Positions 29,572-40,637 of a DNA stretch of 64,000 nt are shown here, piece by piece. A model generated the notes under the pieces. The model had not been told where the DNA came from. It was given only the letters and a program-made list of their open reading frames with translations, and made no database searches. The number at the start of each line of letters is the position of its first letter. Position 1 is the first letter of the stretch. Made by a program: the position numbers and the translations under genes. Source of the stretch: Vibrio alfacsensis (GTDB lineage Bacteria; Pseudomonadota; Gammaproteobacteria; Enterobacterales; Vibrionaceae). The stretch spans positions 868,001-932,000 of the forward strand of contig NZ_CP032093.1 in assembly GCF_003544875.1 (NCBI RefSeq), in the 5' to 3' direction.

Positions 29572-31160
29572 TTGAAAATTAAACGATTTTTGCCAAAGAT
29601 ATGAGAACGGCGCTACTCCAAGTGAAAGAAGAACTTGGTGCAGAAGCGGTGATCATGTCGAATAAGAAAGTGGCAGGCGGTGTCGAGATCGTTGCAGCGA
29701 TTGATGGTGAGTCCAACGCATCCCCAGCAATGCGAACAGCAGCATTGCCAAATCGTGCTGCCGCTCAACCTAATCGTTACAGCGAACATCGTCAAATGTC
29801 ATCATCGGCGGCGGAGCGTTTTCAAGACCGCCGTTTGGATAATGATAGATTAAGCCTTACTGCCAGTAATGAAAAATCGGGCTCGATGACGCAGCGTTTT
29901 GCGAACATGCTCAAGCAATACAGCGGATCTGGCGCCGAGTCTGATGATCATGTGGCAGAGAATGAGGACTCTTTGTCTGCTTTGCTACAACGCCAAAACA
30001 AACACCGTGAAAGCTATCAACAAGAGAGCTACCAACAGCAAGATAGCTATCAGCAACACGACAGGCAGCAACAAAGTCGTCATCAAGAAAGTCGACATCA
30101 AGAAAGCCAAGCTCCGTATCCATCGGACTCCCCATTAGCGAAGTTGATTGCTCAAGATAATCGTTTTGAACGCGCGACGCCTAAGCTTGATCCAACGCGT
30201 TACGATCGTCGTCGCCCATCGGATGAGCGTGATGACTCAAACAACGAGCTAGAAAACATGCGCGAAGAAATGACATCCATTCGTCGTTTACTCGAGCACC
30301 AAGTGTCTGGTTTGATGTGGCAAGAAGTCGAGCGTCGTGAACCGTTACGGGCGATGTTGATAAAACGTCTTGAGCGAATGGGGGTTTCACCAGAGCTTGC
30401 CGATCAAATGGCGTGTTATATTCCGGAAGACACCAAGCCGGCTCGTGCGTGGAAAGCGTTACTGTCTTTAGTTGCAGACCAAATTAGCACGCCAAAGCAA
30501 GATATTTTAAAACGTGGCGGCGTTGTTGCCCTACTTGGCCCTACAGGGGTAGGCAAAACAACGACGGTTGCAAAGCTCGCAGCGCGTGCTGCAATGGAAT
30601 ACGGTGCTGACAATGTCGCACTGGTTACAACCGATACCTATCGAATTGGCGCACATGAGCAACTCTCCATTTATGGAAGAATTATGGGCTGTCCTGTAAG
30701 AGTTGCTAAAGATTCTAATGAGTTAGCCGATGTTATATATCAGCTAAGGAACAGAAGACTTATTTTGGTTGATACGGCAGGTATGGGGCAACGAGACGTC
30801 AGACTCTCCGAACAGCTTGATACTTTAATGCAAGAAAGCGGTGAAGTGATTCACAGCTACCTTGTTTTGCCCGCGACCGCACAACGTCGAGTTCTGCAGG
30901 AAACGTTGGATCATTTCCGACGCATACCACTGTCGGGCTGTATTTTGACTAAGCTTGACGAATCGTTAAGTTTGGGCGAATTCATCAGCGTGGTGATTCA
31001 GAACGCAATGCCAGTAGCGTACATCGCTAACGGTCAGCGCGTACCAGAAGACATTGTGATAGCACAACCAAAATACATGATTGCGAAAGCAAATGAACTG
31101 TTAGAGAAGTCGACAGAGAACGAACCTCACTTTTGGAACAGTGACAACGAAGGACTCTAG
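29572..31160 (+). CDS. flhF: Polar flagellar placement GTPase FlhF (frameshift at codon 6)
   Basis: SRP-family GTPase that sets the polar site of flagellar assembly. The true start is TTG 29572 (MKIKRF...). A T is missing from the run at 29587-29591; adding it gives MKIKRFFAKDMRTALLQVKE and joins the long frame, about 529 residues. The N-terminal B domain contains an unusual Gln/Ser/His-rich stretch (about residues 143-180). The GTPase domain follows with P-loop GPTGVGKTT at about 322-330, DTYRIGAHEQL and DTAGM, and a TKLDE motif. flhG follows after 14 bases. Confidence 0.9.
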
Positions 31161-31174
31161 GGCGGCGGACTACT

Positions 31175-32062
31175 ATGACTGAGAATATGATACACGATCA
31201 AGCAAGCGGCCTCCGTCGCTTAACACAACCATCATTAACGAAAGTAATCGCGGTTACTGGCGGTAAAGGTGGTGTGGGCAAATCAAACGTAACACTGGGT
31301 CTGGCGATCTGTATGGCTCGCCAAGGCAAAAAAGTGATGGTTCTCGATGCTGACCTTGGCTTAGCCAACGTTGATGTGATGCTCGGAATTCGTTCAAAGC
31401 GCAATTTAGGCCATGTACTTGCGGGTGAGTGTGAGCTCAAAGATGCAATTGTAGAAGGTCCTTATGGCATAAAGATCGTTCCTGCAACGTCGGGTACTCA
31501 AGCCATGACAGAACTTTCTCCTGCTCAGCATGCTGGACTTATTCGTGCATTTGGTAGCATCGAAGATGAGATGGACGTACTGCTCATTGATACCGCAGCG
31601 GGCATCTCAGACATGGTGATCAGCTTTTCACGCGCAGCACAGGAAGTGGTGGTGGTCGTTTGTGATGAACCGACATCCATTACTGATGCTTATGCGCTGA
31701 TCAAGCTGTTGAGTAAAGATCATCAAGTTCAGCGCTTCAAAGTTGTTGCAAATATGGTCAGAAGCTACCGTGAAGGCCGAGAATTATTCGCAAAATTGAC
31801 ATTAGTCACAGAGCGCTTCTTGAATGTCAGCCTTGAACTCGTAGCATGTATCCCATTAGATGATAAAGTACGTCAAGCTGTAAAAAGACAAAAGATCGTG
31901 GTGGATGCGTTCCCGCGCTCACCGGCTGCTTTAGCGATCAGCTCTTTAGCAAGTAAGGCATTGACTTGGCCATTACCGAAGACACCGAGTGGCCATTTAG
32001 AGTTTTTTGTCGAGCGACTACTAAACCGTACTGAATTCACAGAGGACCCTTTAGGTGAATAA
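31175..32062 (+). CDS. flhG: Flagellar number regulator ATPase FlhG
   Basis: MinD/ParA-type ATPase that limits polar flagella to one, by acting on FlhF and FlrA. It has 295 residues with the deviant Walker A motif KGGVGKS at 31-37, preceded by an N-terminal DQASGLRRL activator helix (about 8-16) of the kind that stimulates FlhF GTPase activity. Switch-type segments LDADLGLANVDVMLG and LIDTAAGISDMV are present. It overlaps the fliA start by eight bases. Confidence 0.94.
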   Translation: MTENMIHDQASGLRRLTQPSLTKVIAVTGGKGGVGKSNVTLGLAICMARQGKKVMVLDADLGLANVDVMLGIRSKRNLGHVLAGECELKDAIVEGPYGIKIVPATSGTQAMTELSPAQHAGLIRAFGSIEDEMDVLLIDTAAGISDMVISFSRAAQEVVVVVCDEPTSITDAYALIKLLSKDHQVQRFKVVANMVRSYREGRELFAKLTLVTERFLNVSLELVACIPLDDKVRQAVKRQKIVVDAFPRSPAALAISSLASKALTWPLPKTPSGHLEFFVERLLNRTEFTEDPLGE

Positions 32063-32789
32063 AGCGATGACCTATAACCAACGTGGCAAATTGAATAGCC
32101 AACAGGCATTCATAGAACGCTACTCTGTGTTGGTTAAGCGTATTGCTCACCACCTGTTAGGCCGTTTACCGCCGAGTGTTCAGGTAGAAGATTTAATTCA
32201 GGCTGGCATGATCGGTCTTATCGAAGCTCAGCAGAATTATGATGCGTCTAAAGGTGCGAGCTTTGAAACTTATGCGGGTATCCGAATTCGCGGTGCGATG
32301 TTAGATGACATTCGCAAAGGCGATTGGGTCCCTCGTTCTGTTCATAAGAACAATCGTGAAATTAACCAAGCGATAGCAGAGCTGGAAGGCATTCTAAATC
32401 GTGACCCATCTGATGCAGAAGTAGCAGCACATCTTGGTATGACACTAGACCAATATCATAGTGCGATTACCGATATAAGCTGTTCAAAATTAGTGGGAAT
32501 TGAAGATTTAGGTGTATCTGATGATGTGATCTCACCGGCGGACGAAACCGATGATAGCAACCCATTTAAAGGGGTCGCAGATGAATCGTTTCGAAAAGCA
32601 CTGGTTGAATCAATAAAACAGCTTCCAGAGCGTGAAGCTTTGGTTCTTTCGCTTTATTATGACGAAGAACTCAATTTGAAAGAGATTGGCGATGTGTTAG
32701 GTGTAAGCGAATCTCGCGTAAGCCAAATATTGAGTCAAGCGATGCAACGTTTACGCACCAAGCTCAGTGCGTGGACACAAAACGATTAA
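32055..32789 (+). CDS. fliA: Flagellar sigma factor FliA (sigma-28)
   Basis: A 244-residue sigma-70-family factor that transcribes flagellin and other late genes; its sites are seen before flaF, flaB and flaA. Region 2 (VEDLIQAGMIGLIEAQQNYD and FETYAGIRIRGAMLDDIRKG), region 3, and region 4 with a helix-turn-helix (LNLKEIGDVLGVSESRVSQ) are complete. The start is GTG 32055, overlapping the flhG stop; an ATG four codons later is an alternative. The frame is intact. Confidence 0.94.
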   Translation: MNKAMTYNQRGKLNSQQAFIERYSVLVKRIAHHLLGRLPPSVQVEDLIQAGMIGLIEAQQNYDASKGASFETYAGIRIRGAMLDDIRKGDWVPRSVHKNNREINQAIAELEGILNRDPSDAEVAAHLGMTLDQYHSAITDISCSKLVGIEDLGVSDDVISPADETDDSNPFKGVADESFRKALVESIKQLPEREALVLSLYYDEELNLKEIGDVLGVSESRVSQILSQAMQRLRTKLSAWTQND

Positions 32790-32809
32790 AACACTGATAT
32801 TGCGATTCA

Positions 32810-33202
32810 GTGGAGGCAATTTTGAATAAAAATATGAAGATCCTTATTGTTGATGATTTCTCAACAATGCGCCGTATTGTTAAAAACCTACTTCGTGACT
32901 TGGGTTTCAATAACACTCAGGAAGCGGATGATGGTTTAACTGCATTACCAATGCTGAAAAAAGGTGACTTCGATTTTGTTGTGACTGATTGGAACATGCC
33001 GGGAATGCAGGGTATCGATTTGCTTCGACACATCCGTGCTGATGCAGAACTAAAGCATCTTCCAGTACTTATGATCACAGCAGAAGCAAAGCGTGAGCAG
33101 ATCATCGAAGCGGCTCAAGCAGGTGTTAACGGCTACATCGTTAAGCCATTTACAGCCGCTACGCTAAAAGAAAAACTAGAGAAAATTTTTGAACGTTTAT
33201 AA
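32810..33202 (+). CDS. cheY: Chemotaxis response regulator CheY
   Basis: Single-domain receiver that, when phosphorylated by CheA, binds FliM and changes rotation. It has 130 residues from GTG 32810, with phospho-acceptor Asp60 in [10 protein letters not shown], acidic pair Asp15-Asp16, and Thr/Lys in MITAEA and VKPF. A strong GGAGG at 32812-32816 lies inside this longer reading and points to TTG 32822 as the main start (126 residues). Both versions keep all key residues; I report the longer form because it agrees with known Vibrio CheY proteins. Confidence 0.93.
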   Translation: MEAILNKNMKILIVDDFSTMRRIVKNLLRDLGFNNTQEADDGLTALPMLKKGDFDFVVTDWNMPGMQGIDLLRHIRADAELKHLPVLMITAEAKREQIIEAAQAGVNGYIVKPFTAATLKEKLEKIFERL

Positions 33203-33322
33203 CGATCTATTTTGCTTTGTTACTCGGGCTATCACTCCAAATTCTTAATATAAAAGGATGGCTCGTTTGACGCTGAAAAAAGTCAAATAAGAAAAGATAA
33301 ACGTATTAAGGGTCTATTCAGG

Positions 33323-34063
33323 ATGATCTCACTAGAGCAGGCGAAGTCGCTCGTTCAGATGCTAGAACAAGGGGAGCAAGAGCAAGCTAACGCACTTGTT
33401 GCCTCGTTATATGAAGGTCAAGGAAATCCGATGTTGCAAGAAATCGGAACATTAACCCGCGATCTTCATGACTCACTAAAACAGTTCAATCTTGAACAAC
33501 GCATGACAGAAATTGCAAGAGATGAAATCCCAGATGCAAGGGATCGTCTGCAATATGTGATTGAAAAAACCGAACTGGCTGCAAACCGAACCATGGATGC
33601 AGTGGAACGCTGCTTACCTATCGCAGATAACCTACACGAGTGCCTTCAGCAAGTTCGTCCTCAGTGGAACGAACTTATGCATGGACGCATTGAATTAAGT
33701 GACTTTAAAGCGCTTTGTTACCGTATCGATGAGCTTTTAGTTCAAGTCGAGGGTGACAGCACCGAGTTGCGTGGTCAATTGACCGAAATTCTAATGGCAC
33801 AAGACTTCCAGGACTTAACTGGCCAAATCATTCGTCGCGTGATTACGCTCTCCAATGAAGTGGAAGATCGCCTGGTTGAGATATTGACCGTCTTTTCTGG
33901 CAATAAAACAGAACAAGATGCTCAAGTTTCGCCACGACCATCAGATAAAAAGAGTAAACAATCAAGCGAAGCTGAAGGCCCGATTCTTCATCCAGAACTT
34001 AGGGAAGATGCGGTTTCATCGCAGGACGAAGTTGATGACTTATTGTCCAGTCTTGGATTTTAA
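33323..34063 (+). CDS. cheZ: CheY phosphatase CheZ
   Basis: A 246-residue four-helix-bundle phosphatase that removes phosphate from CheY. The active segment DFQDLTGQ is at 161-168, and the C-terminal helix that binds CheY ends in DDLLSSLGF. A linker of about 40 polar residues precedes that helix. The 120 bases between cheY and cheZ contain a short inverted repeat (TTTGAC and GTCAAA near 33267-33290) but no gene. cheA follows nine bases after the stop. Confidence 0.93.
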   Translation: MISLEQAKSLVQMLEQGEQEQANALVASLYEGQGNPMLQEIGTLTRDLHDSLKQFNLEQRMTEIARDEIPDARDRLQYVIEKTELAANRTMDAVERCLPIADNLHECLQQVRPQWNELMHGRIELSDFKALCYRIDELLVQVEGDSTELRGQLTEILMAQDFQDLTGQIIRRVITLSNEVEDRLVEILTVFSGNKTEQDAQVSPRPSDKKSKQSSEAEGPILHPELREDAVSSQDEVDDLLSSLGF

Positions 34064-34072
34064 AGGTAACGT

Positions 34073-36349
34073 ATGAGCTACGATTTAGATGAAGATATTC
34101 TTCAGGATTTTCTGATTGAAGCTGGAGAGATTCTCGAGCTGCTTTCTGAGCAATTAGTCGAACTGGAAAACAACCCAGAAGATAAAGATCTCCTTAACGC
34201 GATTTTCCGAGGTTTCCACACCGTGAAAGGCGGTGCTGGTTTCTTATCATTAGGCGAGCTGGTGGATACCTGTCACGGTGCTGAGAACGTGTTTGACGTG
34301 TTGCGAAACGGTCAGCGTTCGGTGACGGCAAGTTTGATGGATACCATGCTTAAAGCACTTGATACGGTGAATACGCAGTTTCAAGCAGTGCAAGACCGTG
34401 AGCCTTTAGAAGCGGCGAATCCTGCATTGTTAGAAGAGTTACATCGTTTATGTAAGCCTGAGTCTGAAGATGAAGCAGTGGTGGCTTCATCACCGGTTGT
34501 TAGCTCTGCTCCTACCATTGAAGAACCTGAGATTATCGAACCGATGGTGTTTGATTCAATCACGGATAAGCCTACAACAACGACGAATGCAAGTGTAGGT
34601 TCAGTCGATGAAATTACACAAGATGAATTCGAGAAACTGTTAGATGAGCTGCATGGTAAAGGTGCGGCTCCGGGTGCTTCTGCGCCAAGCGTTTCGGTTG
34701 AACCTGTTCATGTAAGTGCTCCAACGACAGAAAGCGGCGACATTACGGACGACGAATTTGAACGCCTTTTGGATGAGTTGCATGGTGTAGGTAAGAGTCC
34801 ATCGGCTTCAACGATCGCGCCAGTAGAGCCACCAAAAGCGCCAGAGCCTGTTGCGCCAGTGTCGTTTACATCAGATGACAGTGATCTGATGACGGACGAA
34901 GAATTTGAAAAACTTCTCGATGAATTGCATGGGGCGGGTAAAGGTCCATCAATTGAGGAGCTTGATTTCGCTACTAAACCTGCGTCGGCAAATTTTGAAT
35001 CTGAAGCACCTCAAGTTGCACCAACACCAAGTGCTCCGGCTTCGAGTTCTCCTAATTCGAGTGCACTAACGCCAAGTCCTGCTGCAGCGCCCCAGACTCC
35101 AAAGCCTGAAGCACAGCCTGTTGCCGTAAAAGAAGAAGCGAAAGCGGCTCCCGCTGTGAAAAAGCCACAGGCAGAAGCGACAGTGCGAGTAGATACTTCG
35201 ACGCTAGATACCATCATGAACATGGTCGGTGAATTGGTATTGGTTCGTAACCGTTTACTGAGCCTCGGTTTGAATAGCAACGACGAAGAAATGGCGAAAG
35301 CCGTCGCAAACCTTGATGTGGTTACCGCCGATCTTCAAGGTGCGGTAATGAAAACGCGCATGCAGCCAATCAAGAAAGTCTTTGGCCGTTTCCCACGAGT
35401 GGTTCGCGATTTGGCGCGTAACTTAAATAAAGACATCGTGCTTGAAATGCGTGGCGAAGAGACCGATCTAGATAAAAACCTTGTTGAAGCGCTCGCGGAT
35501 CCATTGATTCACTTGGTGCGTAACTCGGTAGACCACGGCATTGAAATGCCAGATGACCGAGTAAAAGTAGGGAAACCTCGTACGGGTAAAGTCATTCTGT
35601 CTGCATCGCAAGAAGGTGACCATATTGAACTTGCTATCGTTGATGATGGCGGCGGTATGGATCCGAACAAACTTCGTGGCATTGCGGTTAAGCGCGGCAT
35701 GATGGATGAAGATGCGGCTGCGCGTCTGACAGACAAAGAGTGCTTTAACTTAATTTTTGCACCAGGCTTCTCAAGCAAAGAGAAAATTTCTGACATCTCT
35801 GGCCGTGGTGTTGGTATGGATGTGGTAAAAACCGCGATCAATACCCTAAATGGCTCGATTGATATTGATTCTGAGCTTGGTAAAGGCACTAAGATTACGA
35901 TCAAAGTTCCGTTGACCTTAGCGATTTTACCAACGCTGATGGTCGGTGTCGGTGGGCATCCATTTGCGCTCCCTCTAGCATCAGTGAATGAGATCTTCCA
36001 TTTAGATTTGAGCCGTACCAACGTTGTTGATGGTCAGTTGACGATCATTGTTCGTGATAAGTCGATTCCATTGTTCTACTTGCAGAACTGGTTAGCGGCA
36101 AAATCACCACGCGTTCAAGAGCGTGCCGGACATGGTCATGTCGTGATTGTACAGATTGGTAGTCAACGTGTTGGATTTGTAGTGGATACCTTAATTGGTC
36201 AAGAAGAAGTGGTGATCAAACCGCTAGACAATCTACTACAAGGCACGCCGGGTATGGCGGGTGCGACGATCACCAGTGATGGTCACATAGCGTTGATTCT
36301 CGACGTGCCAGATCTACTTAAGCAATATGCTGCAGCGTCGCGCATTTAA
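34073..36349 (+). CDS. cheA: Chemotaxis histidine kinase CheA
   Basis: A 758-residue kinase that couples receptors to CheY and CheB. The P1 domain has phospho-His49 in FRGFHTVKGGAGF. A long, Pro/Ala/Ser-rich linker (about 130-375) replaces a recognisable P2 domain and contains three copies of a DEFEKLLDELHG motif (184-195, 227-238, 276-287). Then come P3 dimerisation, the P4 ATPase domain (HLVRNSVDHGIE, VDDGGGMD, GRGVGMDVV) and the C-terminal P5 CheW-like domain. cheB follows after 29 bases. Confidence 0.94.
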   Translation: MSYDLDEDILQDFLIEAGEILELLSEQLVELENNPEDKDLLNAIFRGFHTVKGGAGFLSLGELVDTCHGAENVFDVLRNGQRSVTASLMDTMLKALDTVNTQFQAVQDREPLEAANPALLEELHRLCKPESEDEAVVASSPVVSSAPTIEEPEIIEPMVFDSITDKPTTTTNASVGSVDEITQDEFEKLLDELHGKGAAPGASAPSVSVEPVHVSAPTTESGDITDDEFERLLDELHGVGKSPSASTIAPVEPPKAPEPVAPVSFTSDDSDLMTDEEFEKLLDELHGAGKGPSIEELDFATKPASANFESEAPQVAPTPSAPASSSPNSSALTPSPAAAPQTPKPEAQPVAVKEEAKAAPAVKKPQAEATVRVDTSTLDTIMNMVGELVLVRNRLLSLGLNSNDEEMAKAVANLDVVTADLQGAVMKTRMQPIKKVFGRFPRVVRDLARNLNKDIVLEMRGEETDLDKNLVEALADPLIHLVRNSVDHGIEMPDDRVKVGKPRTGKVILSASQEGDHIELAIVDDGGGMDPNKLRGIAVKRGMMDEDAAARLTDKECFNLIFAPGFSSKEKISDISGRGVGMDVVKTAINTLNGSIDIDSELGKGTKITIKVPLTLAILPTLMVGVGGHPFALPLASVNEIFHLDLSRTNVVDGQLTIIVRDKSIPLFYLQNWLAAKSPRVQERAGHGHVVIVQIGSQRVGFVVDTLIGQEEVVIKPLDNLLQGTPGMAGATITSDGHIALILDVPDLLKQYAAASRI

Positions 36350-36378
36350 GCGCGGCGAGCAGTTAAAAAAGGAACAAA

Positions 36379-37503
36379 ATGGCGATTAAAGTATTAGTCG
36401 TTGATGATTCGAGTTTTTTTCGTCGTCGCGTTAGCGAAATCATCAACTCAGAATCGCGCCTAGAAGTGATTGACGTTGCGGTAAACGGTAGAGAAGCGGT
36501 AGAAAAAGCCAAAGCTCTTAAACCGGACGTTATCACGATGGATATCGAGATGCCTGTCATGGATGGTATTACTGCCGTCCGTGAAATTATGGCGGCGTCT
36601 CCAACGCCAATATTGATGTTTTCGTCACTAACGCACGATGGAGCGAAAGCAACACTTGATGCGCTTGATGCTGGGGCTTTGGATTTCCTACCGAAAAAAT
36701 TCGAAGACATTGCTCGCAATAGAGAAGAAGCCGTCTCTTTGTTGCAACAGCGCGTGATTCAAATTGCCGCTAAACGTGCATTTATGCGCAGGCCTGCATT
36801 GAGAAGCGCACCAACACCAAGTTCGATAATTCGACCGTTGGCATCACGAGCGGCAGCAACGTCGGCACATTCGTCAACGTCGGCTCCAAGTCGTCCTATG
36901 GCAATGAAGTTTCGTGCATCAGGTAAGCGATACCAACTAACAGCGATTGGCACGTCCACAGGTGGACCAGTGGCTTTGCAAAAAATTCTGACTCAGTTGC
37001 CTGCGAATTACCCGCACCCAATCGTGCTTGTTCAGCATATGCCTGCAACATTTACGGCAGCATTCGCGAGTCGTTTGAATACGCTTTGTAAGATTCAAGT
37101 GAAAGAAGCAGAAGACGGTGATGTTTTGCGTGCCGGTGTTGCATACCTTGCTCCAGGTGGTCAGCAAATGATGATTGATGGACGCCCAGGAGCTGCTCGT
37201 ATTCGTATCATCGATGGTGGTGACCGCATGAACTACAAACCATGTGTCGATGTAACGTTTGGTTCTGCAGCGAAAGTCTATGGTGACAAAGTTCTGTCGA
37301 TGGTTTTGACGGGTATGGGTGCCGATGGCCGTGAAGGTGCGCGCATGCTGAAATCTGCCGGAGCGACGATTTGGGCTCAGGACGAAGAAAGCTGTGTGGT
37401 ATATGGTATGCCTCAAGCTGTCGCCAAAGCAGGGATCTCAACTGAAGATTTACCTCTCGACCGCATTGCAGAGCGCATGTTGGTTGAAGTGGGATTGGCT
37501 TAG
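36379..37503 (+). CDS. cheB: Chemotaxis glutamate methylesterase/deamidase CheB
   Basis: A 374-residue two-domain enzyme that demethylates and deamidates chemoreceptors. The receiver domain has phospho-acceptor Asp55 in [10 protein letters not shown] Ser/Ala-rich linker (about 135-175) leads to the esterase domain with the catalytic Ser in IGTSTGGP, His in VQHMPATFT and Asp in GMGADGREG. The ATG at 36379 follows AAAAAAGGAACAAA. parC follows after eight bases. Confidence 0.95.
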   Translation: MAIKVLVVDDSSFFRRRVSEIINSESRLEVIDVAVNGREAVEKAKALKPDVITMDIEMPVMDGITAVREIMAASPTPILMFSSLTHDGAKATLDALDAGALDFLPKKFEDIARNREEAVSLLQQRVIQIAAKRAFMRRPALRSAPTPSSIIRPLASRAAATSAHSSTSAPSRPMAMKFRASGKRYQLTAIGTSTGGPVALQKILTQLPANYPHPIVLVQHMPATFTAAFASRLNTLCKIQVKEAEDGDVLRAGVAYLAPGGQQMMIDGRPGAARIRIIDGGDRMNYKPCVDVTFGSAAKVYGDKVLSMVLTGMGADGREGARMLKSAGATIWAQDEESCVVYGMPQAVAKAGISTEDLPLDRIAERMLVEVGLA

Positions 37504-37511
37504 GAAAAAAC

Positions 37512-38280
37512 ATGATCGTTTGGAGTGTAGCGAACCAAAAAGGTGGCGTGGGCAAAACAACGTCGACAGTCACACTGGCTGGATTATTGAGCCAAAAGGG
37601 ACATCGCGTACTGATGGTCGATACCGACCCGCATGCGTCACTGACGACGTATCTTGGGTATGATTCTGACACCGTTGCTTCCAGTCTTTTTGATTTATTT
37701 CAGTTAAAGACATTTTCGCCGGAAACAGTGAAGCCTTTGATTCTGAATACAGAATTAGATGGTATGGACATTATTCCTGCGCATATGTCTTTAGCAACGC
37801 TTGACCGTGTCATGGGTAATCGTAGCGGGATGGGGTTGATTTTAAAGCGCGCACTTCAAGCAGTTTCTCAAGATTACGATTACGTATTGATTGATTGCCC
37901 GCCGATCTTAGGCGTCATGATGGTCAATGCATTGGCGGCAAGTGATCGGATTTTGATTCCGGTGCAGACCGAATTCTTGGCCATGAAAGGTCTGGAGCGC
38001 ATGATCCGTACTTTGACCATCATGCAGAAATCACGCCCGGATGGTTTTAAAGTCACGATTGTTCCAACCATGTACGACAAGCGAACAAAAGCATCGTTAC
38101 AGACATTAACGCAACTGAAAAAGGATTATCCAAATCAGGTGTGGACGTCTGCTGTGCCAATTGATACCAAGTTCCGCGATGCAAGTTTGAAGCATTTGCC
38201 TGCATCGCATTTTGCTTCTGGAAGTCGAGGCGTCTTTGCATACAAGCAATTGCTGATTTACTTGGAGAGGCTTGCGTTCG

Positions 38281-38288
<8 letters not shown>
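37512..38288 (+). CDS. parC: ParA-like ATPase ParC, polar localisation of chemotaxis proteins
   Basis: A 258-residue ParA/MinD-type ATPase with deviant Walker A NQKGGVGKTTS (residues about 8-18), LMVDTDPHASLTTYLG, and a Walker B region VLIDCPPILGVMM. A ParA gene between cheB and a CheW-domain gene is the diagnostic setting of ParC in vibrios, where it recruits the chemotaxis array to the old pole. It overlaps the next gene, parP, by eight bases (ATGACTAG). It is not a plasmid or chromosome partition gene: no parB or parS was seen. Confidence 0.9.
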
Positions 38289-39411
<1,123 letters not shown>

Positions 39412-39446
39412 AATTTGGTCGGGAACGACATTAACGAGGATTAACT

Positions 39447-39941
39447 ATGTCTCAAGCTTTTGAAGTTGAAGTGAAGAAAGATACATCGAACGACGAGGTT
39501 CTTCAGTGGGTGACGTTCCAACTAGAAGAAGAAACGTATGGCATCAACGTGATGCAAGTTCGTGAAGTGCTTCGCTACACAGAGATTGCTCCAGTTCCAG
39601 GTGCGCCTGATTACGTGTTAGGTATTATCAACCTACGTGGTAACGTTGTAACGGTTATTGATACACGTTCACGCTTTGGCTTAATGGAAGGTGAAGTAAC
39701 TGATAATACACGTATTATTGTGATTGAATCTGAGCGCCAAGTGATCGGTATTCTGGTCGATAGCGTGGCGGAAGTGGTTTACCTACGTTCATCTGAAATA
39801 GATACAACACCATCTGTTGGTACCGATGAAAGTGCTAAGTTCATTCAAGGCGTGAGCAACCGTGATGGTAAGCTACTGATCCTAGTTGATTTGAATAAAC
39901 TGCTTTCAGATGACGAATGGGATGAGATGGCTCATCTATAA
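39447..39941 (+). CDS. cheW: Chemotaxis coupling protein CheW
   Basis: A 164-residue adaptor that joins chemoreceptors to CheA. The SH3-like fold is indicated by QWVTFQLEEETYGINVMQV, ILGIINLRGNVVTVIDTRSRFG-type strands (read here as VLGIINLRGNVVTVIDTRSR), and GILVDSVAEVVYL. The ATG at 39447 follows GAGGATTAACT. It is between parP and fipA, completing the chemotaxis core. Confidence 0.95.
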   Translation: MSQAFEVEVKKDTSNDEVLQWVTFQLEEETYGINVMQVREVLRYTEIAPVPGAPDYVLGIINLRGNVVTVIDTRSRFGLMEGEVTDNTRIIVIESERQVIGILVDSVAEVVYLRSSEIDTTPSVGTDESAKFIQGVSNRDGKLLILVDLNKLLSDDEWDEMAHL

Positions 39942-39954
39942 AGGTTATTAAATC

Positions 39955-40446
39955 ATGGCTGAAGATACATTCCACTCTTTACCATTGTTAATTGGTGGCC
40001 TTGTTTTTGTTTTCTTTGCATTACTCCTGCTTCAGTTACGGATACGTGCCGGGTTTCAAAAGCAGTTGGATCAGCAACGTGCACAATCGCGAAATGCGGA
40101 AAAAGAGGCACAAAAACTCAATAAGCAATTATTGGAAGTGCGTTCAGTTGTTGTCGGCCTAGGTCAAAAAGTCACAGAACAGCAAGATATCATGCAGCAT
40201 CTTAGCGAGCGTATTAGAGAGCTAGAGCATGCAGATACGGATGGACGTTTGTACAGCCGAGCGAGCAAAATGGTCCAACTTGGTGCTGATATCAATGAGT
40301 TGATTGAAGAGTGTGAGCTACCAAAAGCAGAGGCGGAACTGATGTTGTCTTTGCAGAAAAAACTCGCGGGAAAAGAAAAAATTCCACCGCTTACCAGCCA
40401 ACCACTTGATGTCCCATCTTACCCTTCTCGAGGGCGAGGACGTTAA
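39955..40446 (+). CDS. fipA: DUF2802 membrane protein FipA, polar partner of FlhF
   Basis: A 163-residue protein with one N-terminal membrane segment (about 9-28, LPLLIGGLVFVFFALLLLQL), a coiled-coil region (about 32-95), and a C-terminal DUF2802 domain (about 95-140, GRLYSRASKMVQLGADINEL). DUF2802 proteins encoded just downstream of cheW have been described in polar flagellates as FipA, which interacts with FlhF and helps recruit it to the pole. It starts 13 bases after cheW and is the last gene of the unit. The assignment is from domain and position. Confidence 0.82.
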   Translation: MAEDTFHSLPLLIGGLVFVFFALLLLQLRIRAGFQKQLDQQRAQSRNAEKEAQKLNKQLLEVRSVVVGLGQKVTEQQDIMQHLSERIRELEHADTDGRLYSRASKMVQLGADINELIEECELPKAEAELMLSLQKKLAGKEKIPPLTSQPLDVPSYPSRGRGR

Positions 40447-40580
40447 AGAGAAAAAGAAGCTTCTTCTTTTTTATTTCTAAAATATAAACTTATAACCATT
40501 TGTGGTTAGTTTTATTGTAATGTGACAACAAGTTAACAAAACTCACGAAGTTACATAGTTCATCGCTTTCTTATTCTGTT

Positions 40581-40606
40581 TTGTCACAACTAAGCTGTGC
40601 TAATAT
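40581..40606 (+). promoter_or_regulatory. Possible promoter of the ccm operon
   Basis: An extended -10 element TGCTAATAT (TAATAT at 40601-40606) lies 31 bases before ccmA. TTGTCA at 40581-40586 is only 14 bases away, so the -35 assignment is weak. The rest of 40447-40637 is AT-rich and holds no gene. Confidence 0.4.
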
Positions 40607-40637
40607 AGCGCCTTGTTCATTTTTTAGTTGATGCCCT

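Noticed and set aside
35509..36021. 170-residue minus-strand frame inside cheA
   Set aside because: Antisense to the highly conserved CheA ATPase domain; codon shadow only.
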